In this document: one piece after another, positions 7,283 to 13,042 of the stretch
Position numbering within the stretch: position 1 is the stretch's first letter
Layout of the letters: every line of letters starts with the position of its first letter
Source: Planctomycetaceae bacterium
GTDB lineage: Bacteria; Planctomycetota; Planctomycetia; Pirellulales; Thermoguttaceae
Assembly (NCBI GenBank): GCA_015062085.1
Contig: SUVI01000118.1
Coordinates: forward strand, 1 to 13,042
Length of the DNA stretch: 13,042 bases
Direction of reading: 5' to 3'
Program-made: the position numbers and the translations under genes
Notes under the pieces: generated by a model
What the model was told of the DNA's origin: nothing
The model's input: the letters and a program-made list of their open reading frames with translations, nothing else
Database searches by the model: none

Positions 7283-7292
7283 TCCCCACGGA

Positions 7293-7345
7293 GCAAAAAA
7301 ATTTTTGCCACCCCCTATTGACAAAAAAATGGAATGTGCTATACT
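7293..7345 (+). promoter_or_regulatory. tRNA-Thr promoter with an UP-element-like A/T tract
   Basis: TTGACA (7318-7323, perfect) and TATACT (7340-7345) are 16 bp apart, with TG at 7337-7338 making an extended -10. Transcription should begin near 7352, only about 11 nt before the tRNA. Upstream, GCAAAAAAATTTTTGC (7293-7308) falls at about -59 to -44, where the distal UP-element subsite sits, and it resembles the known AAAWWTWTTTT pattern. This fits a strong stable-RNA promoter. Confidence 0.8.
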
Positions 7346-7362
7346 ATGCGTCATAATCAGAA

Positions 7363-7435
7363 GCCACTGTAGCTCAATAGGCAGAGCACAGCTTTCGTAA
7401 AGCTGGGGTTAAGGGTTCGATTCCCCTCAGTGGCT
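7363..7435 (+). tRNA. tRNA-Thr, anticodon CGT
   Basis: The cloverleaf folds throughout: acceptor GCCACTG (7363-7369) pairs with CAGTGGC (7428-7434), and T7435 is the discriminator. The D arm is GCTC/GAGC, and the anticodon arm is CAGCT-TTCGTAA-AGCTG with anticodon CGT at 7396-7398, which reads ACG threonine. The T loop is TTCGATT (7416-7422). One A-C mismatch interrupts the T stem (7412 with 7426). CCA is not encoded. Confidence 0.95.
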
Positions 7436-7543
7436 CTTTTTTCCTGAAAGGGAAAAGTACAATCAAAGGATTCATGGAAGGGGATGTTCTCAATGGGCAG
7501 GCCCCTCTTTGAGTTTACGCACATACAGGAGGAGGGACGTCGT

Positions 7544-8854
7544 ATGGCATTTGGTCAGGATTTTGATCTTCGTCAGCTGGTTCAGATGAACTGCTCGTTT
7601 GGACCGCAGGAAATTGCAAAAATCAATCGGAGCATTGCTTCCAAATATGCGAACTTCCGCATTTTCCGTGACGCTGTCAATGAGCTTGAGTCTCGTGAGG
7701 AAGAGCAGAGTCCGGCCGGTATGGTCCGACTTGGCGTGTTTCTTTATCTTTTGGGTAAATATCGCCGCAGTTTGAATGTGCTTCAGCATGGTGACGGCGG
7801 TGCACTCGCGCATTTTTACATGGCGAAGGCGCAGTTTGCTCTGAAAAATTACGAAGAGGCGGAGAAAGAGTATACGTGTGCGCGTCAGGCTGGTTACTGC
7901 GCAGACGATTGTGTGCTGGGGATCGTTGAAGTGAAGCGCTGTGCCGGTCAGGTCCAGGAAGCTCTTGGTCTTCTGGATGACCTGAGCGGTTCGGTCCAGC
8001 AGACGGCGGAGTATCTTTATCAGCGCGGCATTACGGCTCTGGCAAGCGGCGGAACAAGCGACGAAGTCGGCACTTGGTTCTCCCGTGCCGTCGATACGGA
8101 TCCGATGCACCCCGGTGCGCTCTTTGGTCTTGCTCTGGAAAGCGACCGCCGCGGAAATGATGACGATGCGCTGGAACTTTACAAACGCGCGGCTGCGCAG
8201 TTCCCGTCGCACGTTGGTTCACTGATCAATTTGGGTCTGATGTACGAAGACCGGAACGAAAATGAACTTGCGGTCCAGTGCTATGAACGAGTTCTGGATG
8301 CGTATCCGGATAATGAGCGTGCCCGGCTTTACCTGAAAGACGCGCAGGCCTCGAATCAGTCGACGGAAGACGTTGCTCCGCACAATCCGACGGCGCAGAT
8401 CCTCAAGATGCAGGTCGCGGACTTCGAACTTTCGTCCCGTGCCCGCAAGTGCCTGGAACAGATCGGTGTGAAGACGCTCGGCGATCTGTGCAGCTACACG
8501 GAGGCGGAACTGCTTTCGAGCAAGAACTTTGGCGAAACGAGTCTGGACGAGATCAAGCAGATGCTTGCCTCGCGGAATCTTCAGCTGGGTCAGACCAGTG
8601 CGAAGACGCAGCAGCAGGAGCTTCCGGAGCTGGACAGCTCGATCGACATCGAGACGCTCAACAAGCCGATCTCTTCGATGGGCTTTACGGTGCGTGCGCG
8701 CAAGTGTCTGGGGCGCAGTCAGATCACGACGCTTGGCGATTTGATCCGCAAAACAGCCGACGAGCTGCTTCAGTGCAAGAACTTCGGCGTGACGAGCCTC
8801 ACGGAAGTCCGCGAAAAGCTGAAGGAGTACAATCTGCACCTTCATGGGGACTGA
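7544..8854 (+). CDS. TPR protein with two tandem RNA polymerase alpha-CTD-like domains
   Basis: 436 aa from the ATG at 7544. This start is chosen over the in-frame ATG at 7484 because AGGAGG (7530-7535) lies 8 nt upstream. Residues about 50-260 are helical TPR-type repeats; the clearest run from 192 (ALFGLALESDRRGNDDDALE) and from 226 (VGSLINLGLMYEDRNENELA). Two copies of the RNA polymerase alpha C-terminal fold follow at about 294-350 and 379-435. Each has the pattern [LV]xxRxRKCL...TLGDL...ELLxxKNFGxTSLxE. E. coli alpha R265, G296, S299 and E302, which face UP DNA or the sigma/activator side, correspond to R299/G330/S333/E336 and R384/G415/S418/E421. N268 and K298 are replaced by Lys and Thr. 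No N-terminal alpha assembly domain is present, so it is not RpoA. I infer a cytoplasmic DNA- or polymerase-binding adaptor. It may be read through from the tRNA promoter, and no strong separate promoter is visible in 7436-7543. Confidence 0.9.
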   Translation: MAFGQDFDLRQLVQMNCSFGPQEIAKINRSIASKYANFRIFRDAVNELESREEEQSPAGMVRLGVFLYLLGKYRRSLNVLQHGDGGALAHFYMAKAQFALKNYEEAEKEYTCARQAGYCADDCVLGIVEVKRCAGQVQEALGLLDDLSGSVQQTAEYLYQRGITALASGGTSDEVGTWFSRAVDTDPMHPGALFGLALESDRRGNDDDALELYKRAAAQFPSHVGSLINLGLMYEDRNENELAVQCYERVLDAYPDNERARLYLKDAQASNQSTEDVAPHNPTAQILKMQVADFELSSRARKCLEQIGVKTLGDLCSYTEAELLSSKNFGETSLDEIKQMLASRNLQLGQTSAKTQQQELPELDSSIDIETLNKPISSMGFTVRARKCLGRSQITTLGDLIRKTADELLQCKNFGVTSLTEVREKLKEYNLHLHGD

Positions 8855-8878
8855 TATTTTGAATCAAATCAGGAGGAG

Positions 8879-8912
8879 ACGCCGTAGTGGAGACGACACT
8901 GCGGCGTTTTTT
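8879..8912 (+). terminator. Terminator-like hairpin lying on the tgt start region
   Basis: An 11-bp stem (8879-8889 with 8897-8907, one T-G wobble) closes the loop GAGACGA and runs into TTTTTT (8907-8912), the layout of an intrinsic terminator. It begins 25 nt after the stop of the TPR/alpha-CTD gene. However, AGGAGGAG (8871-8878) abuts the stem and the GTG at 8887 lies inside it, so it may instead be a start-site or attenuation structure for tgt. Confidence 0.65.
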
Positions 8913-10050
8913 GGAATCAGACGGAATGAAAGTTAAGCTGGAACTTCAAAAGGTCGATCAGGAGACCAAAGCGCGGGCAGGTGTCCTTCATACGCCGCAC
9001 GGGGACGTGCCGACGCCGATTTTTATGCCTGTCGGAACTGTCGGTTCGGTGAAGGGGATCGAATTAGGTCTTTTGGAAGAGACTGGAGCCCGGATCATTC
9101 TTGGGAACACCTACCATCTTGCGCTGCGTCCGGGCGAGGAGCTGATCCGTGACTTGGGCGGTCTGCATCATTTCACAGGCTGGAAGGGGCCGATGTTGAC
9201 GGACAGCGGCGGTTTTCAGGTCTTTTCGCTGGCGCAGAGGTCGAAGCTGACTGAGGAGGGCGTCACGTTTCAGTCGCACATTGACGGACGGCGGATGATG
9301 CTTTCACCGGAGCGTTCCATTGAGATCCAGGAAGCGCTCGGCAGCGACATTGCGATGTGCATGGACCAGCTGGTCGGGTTGCCGAATACGGATGAGAAGA
9401 TCTACGAAGCGATGATGCGTTCTGTGCGCTGGGCGAAACGGTGTCTGGAGCATGCGTCGCGGGAGGATCAGTCCCTTTTCGGCATCGTACAGGGCGGATT
9501 GAACCGGAATTTCCGCATCGAGTGTGCGCAGCGGCTCGCGGAGTTGGATCTCCCCGGCTACGCGGTCGGCGGCTTGAGTGTGGGGGAACCTCCGGCACAA
9601 ATGTACGAGACGCTGGACTACACGGTGCCGGAACTCCCGCAGGACAAACCGCACTATCTGATGGGGGTTGGGACTCCGCAGGATCTGATCGAGGGGATCG
9701 CGCGCGGGATCGACATGTTTGACTGTGTCATGCCGACGCGCAACGGACGGAATGCGATGGCATTCACGAAGCACGGGAAGATGCGTCTCCGCAATCTGAA
9801 ATACCGTGCGGACGATCGGCCGCTTGAGGAAGACTGTCCGTGTCCGGCATGTCGGCGGAGCCGGGCATATTTGCGTCATCTTTTCATGGCAGGTGAGATG
9901 TTGGGGCCGATCCTTCTTTCGATCCATAACATCACGTACTATGAACGTCTCGTGACGCAGTGCCGCGAGGCGATCCTGGCCGGAAGGTACCGTCAGTTTA
10001 TGGCAGAATGCTATGATGGCTGGTCGCAGGGTGAAGAGGGGAGCGGCTGA
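8887..10050 (+). CDS. tgt: Queuine tRNA-guanine transglycosylase
   Basis: This cytoplasmic enzyme swaps guanine-34 of GUN-anticodon tRNAs for preQ1, a step in queuosine synthesis. It is recognised by [11 protein letters not shown], the substrate-pocket FGIVQGG and AVGGLSVGE, and the nucleophile D279 in [13 protein letters not shown]. The zinc ligands C317, C319, C322 and H347 sit in CPCPAC and SIHN. From the GTG it is 387 aa; from the ATG at 8926 it is 374 aa, almost the 375 aa of E. coli Tgt. I list the GTG because AGGAGGAG precedes it at ideal spacing, in a context very like that of the preceding gene (AGGAGGAG..ACG.CGT..TGG). The ATG is equally defensible by length, and the hairpin over the GTG complicates the choice. 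The neighbours yajC and secDF match the classical tgt-yajC-secD-secF order. Confidence 0.96.
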   Translation: METTLRRFLESDGMKVKLELQKVDQETKARAGVLHTPHGDVPTPIFMPVGTVGSVKGIELGLLEETGARIILGNTYHLALRPGEELIRDLGGLHHFTGWKGPMLTDSGGFQVFSLAQRSKLTEEGVTFQSHIDGRRMMLSPERSIEIQEALGSDIAMCMDQLVGLPNTDEKIYEAMMRSVRWAKRCLEHASREDQSLFGIVQGGLNRNFRIECAQRLAELDLPGYAVGGLSVGEPPAQMYETLDYTVPELPQDKPHYLMGVGTPQDLIEGIARGIDMFDCVMPTRNGRNAMAFTKHGKMRLRNLKYRADDRPLEEDCPCPACRRSRAYLRHLFMAGEMLGPILLSIHNITYYERLVTQCREAILAGRYRQFMAECYDGWSQGEEGSG

Positions 10051-10223
10051 AACGGGAACGGTGTCTGGAACGGGAGGCTGGATACCTGCAAAAAGCCTGC
10101 AAAAAAGCCGAAAGAAAACGGCGACAAAAAACAGAATTCGAAAAAATCGGGCCGAAAGGGAAAATTTTTTGGAAAATTTAGGATAATATTCAAGAAAAAG
10201 GCTCAAGAAACGCCCCAACCCCC
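10051..10223. other. Purine-rich intergenic stretch after tgt
   Basis: No gene is visible. It holds two adjacent copies of CCTGCAAAAAG/CCTGCAAAAAAG (10085-10107), a weak GCCG/CGGC hairpin near 10107-10122 and an AT-only hairpin AAATTTT/AAAATTT (10162-10179). Neither hairpin is followed by a proper U-tract, so no convincing terminator for tgt is seen. Confidence 0.5.
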
Positions 10224-10252
10224 TTGTCGATTTTGCGATTTCGTTTTATGAT
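10224..10252 (+). promoter_or_regulatory. Promoter of yajC(-secDF)
   Basis: TTGTCG (10224-10229) and TATGAT (10247-10252) are 17 bp apart, with 4/6 and 5/6 matches to consensus. Start would be near 10259, giving a GC-rich leader of about 80 nt that could fold. It shows that yajC need not depend on tgt transcription. Confidence 0.6.
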
Positions 10253-10340
10253 ATTAGTTTTATGCTGGACCCTTTTTGTTGATCCGCATTTCCGGCGGGT
10301 CGGTCCCGGCGTTTGATCCAGAAATAAACAGGAAATGAAT

Positions 10341-10706
10341 ATGAACTTTACGTTTTTGTTCCCGCTTGCTCAGGCAGCAACAGACGCGGCGCCGGCAGCC
10401 GGCACGGCAACCCAGGGTTCTTTTATGATGACGATCCTTTGGATGGTCGTCCTTTTTGGTATTCTGTGGTTCGTGATGATCCGCCCGCAGCAGAATGAGC
10501 AGAAACGCCGTCAGCAGATGTGGGACGGCCTGAAGGTCTACGATAAGGTGATCACGGTCGGCGGGATCCACGGCGTCATTACGCAGATCACGCCGGATGA
10601 GGGAACGCTCGTGCTGCGCATCGACGAGAGCGCGAACATCAAGATCTGTCTCGAGATCAGCTGCATCGCGGCAGTGCTCTCCGAGCCGAAAGAAGAGAAA
10701 AAATGA
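10341..10706 (+). CDS. yajC: Sec translocon accessory subunit YajC
   Basis: 121 aa, normal for the family. YajC is a small inner-membrane protein that associates with SecDF and the SecYEG channel. A short Ala/Gln/Thr/Pro-rich N-terminus precedes one membrane helix (about 28-47, FMMTILWMVVLFGILWFVMI) and the diagnostic RPQQNEQKRRQQM. A compact cytoplasmic beta domain follows, with VYDKVITVGGIHGVIT, and the protein ends in a charged KEEKK tail. The ATG at 10341 is preferred over the ATG at 10335 because AGGA (10330-10333) is 7 nt before the first but almost touches the second. It lies between tgt and secDF as in many bacteria. Confidence 0.95.
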   Translation: MNFTFLFPLAQAATDAAPAAGTATQGSFMMTILWMVVLFGILWFVMIRPQQNEQKRRQQMWDGLKVYDKVITVGGIHGVITQITPDEGTLVLRIDESANIKICLEISCIAAVLSEPKEEKK

Positions 10707-10714
10707 TTTATGCC

Positions 10715-10748
10715 GTACAGTTTCGGCTGAAAGCTGCCGGGGCTGTGC
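10715..10748 (+). other. Intercistronic RNA hairpin between yajC and secDF
   Basis: GTACAGTTTCGGC (10715-10727) can pair over all 13 positions with GCCGGGGCTGTGC (10736-10748), including four G-U pairs, around an 8-nt loop TGAAAGCT. No U-tract follows, so it is not an intrinsic terminator. It could protect the yajC end of the mRNA or tune the downstream gene. Confidence 0.4.
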
Positions 10749-10821
10749 ATCATGGATCTTCCGGATATTTGGAAACAGATAGAAATCACTATAGATTTTC
10801 ATTTTAGAAAAGGATTAACGA

Positions 10822-13042
10822 ATGGTTATTGCAGTACTGCTTGCAATGGTGGCGATTTCCGCCGGCACGTCGATTGCACTTACCCGCAGATGGAATATGC
10901 CGACTTACTATTGGCGTTTCTTCTGGAGTATGTTTGCGTTTCTGTTTGGTGTTGTGGTCCTGTGCCACAGCGCGAGCGTCAACTGGACGAATGTGAAAAA
11001 AGGTATCGACCTGAACGGCGGTACCATTCTGCACTACAAAAACATGACTTCCGACGTCGATTCCGGCGAACTCGCGGAAGCTCTGAAAAAGCGTATCGAC
11101 CCGGACGGCATCGCGAACGTGACCATTCGTACTCTCGGTGTGAACAAGGACCAGATCGAGATCATCGTTCCGGATACGGACGAGGCGCAGGTCGATATGC
11201 TCAAGAAGCGTATCAGCAAGATCGGTACGCTGGAATTCCGCATTCTGGCGAACAATATCGATAACAAAGACTGCTTCGATGCCGTGCAGGAAGGACAGGA
11301 CAAAGTCTTCCTTACTTCCAGCAAAGAGGAAGCGGATGCGTGGTTCGTTCCGATCGCGGTCGGAAGTGAAGAAAACTTCGGCGTGCACGTCGATAAAGAA
11401 ACGGGCGTCGTCTCCGGAATGGGAAGCGGATACCATTTCACCCGCGCTATCGCGAACAACTTCGACACGGCCTCGAACAAAGCGTTCGACCCGAAAAAAC
11501 CGGTCGTGGAAGTTCTTGTTGTGAACGATCGGTACAATGTGGAAGGTAAATACCTTGCCGACGCTCGTGCGGGTTTCGACAATGCGAAGCCGATCGTGCA
11601 GTTCAGCTTTAACGCGCAGGGCGCGAGCCGTATGTCCCATCTGACTAGCGAGAACCTCCCAGTGAAAGATCCCGGTCAGGAAAGCGGACGCCGTTCCCGT
11701 CAGCTCGGCATCATCCTTGACAATCAGATTATCAGTGCTCCGAACATTCAGTCCCAGATCGCCGGCAACGGTCAGATCACCGGGATCGATTCCCAGGAGG
11801 AAGTCGATATGATCGTCAGCGTCCTGAAAGCGGGCCGGCTGCCGGCGACTCTGAGTACGGAACCGATCAGCGAAATGTCTACGGGCGCTCAGCTCGGTGC
11901 AGACACGATTGAGCGTGCGCAGTACGCGATGCTCGTCTCGATCCTGCTCGTCATGGCTCTGATGGTCTACTACTACCGCTTCTCCGGTATCGTGTCCGTC
12001 ATCTCGCTCATCCTGCTGGTCCTCCTGACCTTCGCATTCATGGTGAGCTTCAACGCAGCATTCACCCTGCCGGGTCTTGCCGGTTTCGTCCTCACGATCG
12101 GTATGGTCGTCGACGCAAACATTCTGATCTACGAACGTATTCGTGAAGAAACGGAAGCTGGAAACGGCGTCGCCGTCGCGGTCCGCACCGGTTTTGACAA
12201 AGCGTTCTCCGCCATCGTCGACTCCAACATCACCACTGCCCTCGTCGGTGTGATCCTTTACACGATCGGTACGCAGGAAATTCGCGGTTTCGCCATCATC
12301 CTGCTCGTCGGTATCGCCATCAGTATGTTCAGTATCATTTACGTCGGCCGCGGTATCTTTGACCTCGCTGTCCGTTCCGGTATGCTCCGCGAGATCCGTA
12401 TGCGCCGCATCCTTCCGAAAACCAGCATTCCGTTCATGAGTTACGCAAAGAAGACCCTCATGATCGCCGCGGTCTGCGTCGTTGCATGTGTCCTGCTGGT
12501 CGTTGCCCGTACGAACGGCGTGGCGAAAGCCTCCAGTTTGCTTGACATTGACTTCCTTGGCGGTCTGAACGTTCAGGTCCTCTTCACGGAAGCCCAGGAA
12601 GGCGAAGATGCCGTCCGCGAAAAGCTCCAGGCTGCGAATGAAGACTTCACCGACGTTGTCGTGACGGACGTGACGCTGAAAACGGACGAAGAAAACAAGC
12701 TTCTGAAACGCCGCTACAGCATCATCACCCCCACCCCGAAGAAAGACGCTGCCGAAGCGGCCGCCGAGGGTGAAGATGATGTGAACGAAAGCTCGAAGCA
12801 GATCGCTGAGTTCAAAGCGGCTCTGACCGAAGCTTTCCCGGGACAGATCATGACCCGTAAAGTCGAATTTGAGATCCTGACGGATGCCGCTCCGGCCGCT
12901 GAACCCGCTCCGGTCCCGGCCGCTGAACCCGCTCCGGCCCCGGCCGCTGAACCCGCTCCGGCTCCGGCCGCTGAACCCGCTCCGGCCCCGGCTGCTGAAC
13001 CCGCTCCGGCCCCGGCTGCTGAACCCGCTCCGGCTCCGGCTG
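10822..13042 (+). CDS. secDF: Fused protein translocase subunit SecDF, C-terminus cut by window edge
   Basis: SecDF uses the proton gradient to pull exported proteins from the Sec channel on the periplasmic side. The 740 visible codons are open to the right edge. Two hydrophobic segments open the protein (about 2-20 and 33-50). The second leads into KKGIDLNGGTILHY (59-72), the SecD P1 start, so the first is extra. After P1 come TQPI-like and QLGADTI elements and five membrane helices (about 370-515), with D431 in GMVVDANILIYERIREE, the proton-path Asp of SecD. The SecF half starts with a helix at about 545-564 and DIDFLGG (575-581), its periplasmic domain following. A run of AAEPAPAP repeats begins at 693. 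The remaining SecF helices lie beyond the window. The start ATG has AGGA (10811-10814) 7 nt upstream. The gap to yajC is 115 nt. Confidence 0.95.
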   Translation, partial: MVIAVLLAMVAISAGTSIALTRRWNMPTYYWRFFWSMFAFLFGVVVLCHSASVNWTNVKKGIDLNGGTILHYKNMTSDVDSGELAEALKKRIDPDGIANVTIRTLGVNKDQIEIIVPDTDEAQVDMLKKRISKIGTLEFRILANNIDNKDCFDAVQEGQDKVFLTSSKEEADAWFVPIAVGSEENFGVHVDKETGVVSGMGSGYHFTRAIANNFDTASNKAFDPKKPVVEVLVVNDRYNVEGKYLADARAGFDNAKPIVQFSFNAQGASRMSHLTSENLPVKDPGQESGRRSRQLGIILDNQIISAPNIQSQIAGNGQITGIDSQEEVDMIVSVLKAGRLPATLSTEPISEMSTGAQLGADTIERAQYAMLVSILLVMALMVYYYRFSGIVSVISLILLVLLTFAFMVSFNAAFTLPGLAGFVLTIGMVVDANILIYERIREETEAGNGVAVAVRTGFDKAFSAIVDSNITTALVGVILYTIGTQEIRGFAIILLVGIAISMFSIIYVGRGIFDLAVRSGMLREIRMRRILPKTSIPFMSYAKKTLMIAAVCVVACVLLVVARTNGVAKASSLLDIDFLGGLNVQVLFTEAQEGEDAVREKLQAANEDFTDVVVTDVTLKTDEENKLLKRRYSIITPTPKKDAAEAAAEGEDDVNESSKQIAEFKAALTEAFPGQIMTRKVEFEILTDAAPAAEPAPVPAAEPAPAPAAEPAPAPAAEPAPAPAAEPAPAPAAEPAPAPA
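12898..13041 (+). repeat. 24-bp tandem repeat in secDF encoding AEPAPAPA units
   Basis: Six successive 24-bp units (12898, 12922, 12946, 12970, 12994 and 13018 as starts) differ only at a few third or neighbouring positions; the first has GTC (Val) for GCC/GCT. The array continues past the right edge. It encodes an 8-residue AEPAPAPA unit in the periplasmic part of the SecF half. Being a multiple of three, copy changes would keep the frame. Confidence 0.95.

Noticed and set aside
7436..7457. Terminator after tRNA-Thr
   Set aside because: The T-run and following GGGAAAAG can pair, but no U-tract follows the hairpin, so the tRNA transcript may continue into the TPR gene.
7484..7543. Upstream ATG at 7484 as the start of the TPR/alpha-CTD gene
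   Set aside because: The ATG at 7544 has a perfect AGGAGG at 8 nt. The extra 20 residues would span that ribosome site and look unlike a protein start.
9304..10218. 304-codon minus-strand frame opposite tgt, and similar frames opposite the TPR gene (7490-8212, 8219-8845) and secDF (10804-11640)
   Set aside because: They lie opposite well-supported genes and show Arg/His/Leu-rich shadow composition without motifs.
10752..11264. Plus-strand frame overlapping the secDF start
   Set aside because: It has no ribosome site, and within secDF it is out of frame with clearly conserved SecD motifs.

Overview
The window looks like chromosomal DNA of a planctomycete (Planctomycetota, probably Pirellulales-like). 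I infer this from three things recalled from that group: a protein joining TPR repeats to RNA polymerase alpha-C-terminal-like domains, a membrane protein with an OB-like domain of a type common there, and a fused SecDF with an extra N-terminal hydrophobic segment and a proline-rich insert. Base composition is moderately GC-rich, and codon use looks even across the genes. I see no insertion sequence, phage, integrase or CRISPR array, so this is mostly core genome with a little decayed material near 2.8-3.3 kb.

Layout. 1-2393 (minus): a secreted GH95-like glycosidase, cut by the left edge, with a near-consensus extended -10 promoter at 2482-2510. 2511-2827: no gene; a tract of degenerate TTTCGTG-like repeats. 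2828-3259 (minus): a small ORF resembling the two ends of a Fic-family protein without the catalytic core, its C-terminus stretched by a 27-bp tandem repeat. 3353-6091 (plus): alaS, complete, with its own promoter and a strong terminator. 6182-7183 (minus): an unrecognised two-helix membrane protein. 7293-7435: a tRNA-Thr(CGT) gene with a near-consensus promoter and an UP-element-like A/T tract. 7544-8854: the TPR plus double alpha-CTD protein. 8887-10050: tgt. 10341-10706: yajC. 10822 to the right edge: a fused secDF.

How the genes work together. tgt-yajC-secD-secF is the classical bacterial order. Tgt begins queuosine modification of tRNA, while YajC and SecDF form the accessory complex of the Sec translocon. 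The signal-peptide-bearing glycosidase would be a Sec client, but that is a general remark rather than a linkage. alaS and tRNA-Thr are translation housekeeping genes.

The most interesting points are the tandem alpha-CTD protein beside a tRNA promoter with an UP-like tract, a terminator-like hairpin lying on the tgt start region, the repeat-expanded Fic-like remnant, and the 24-bp minisatellite in secDF. None is proven to be a new system. The alpha-CTD protein is the best candidate for an underexplored regulator.
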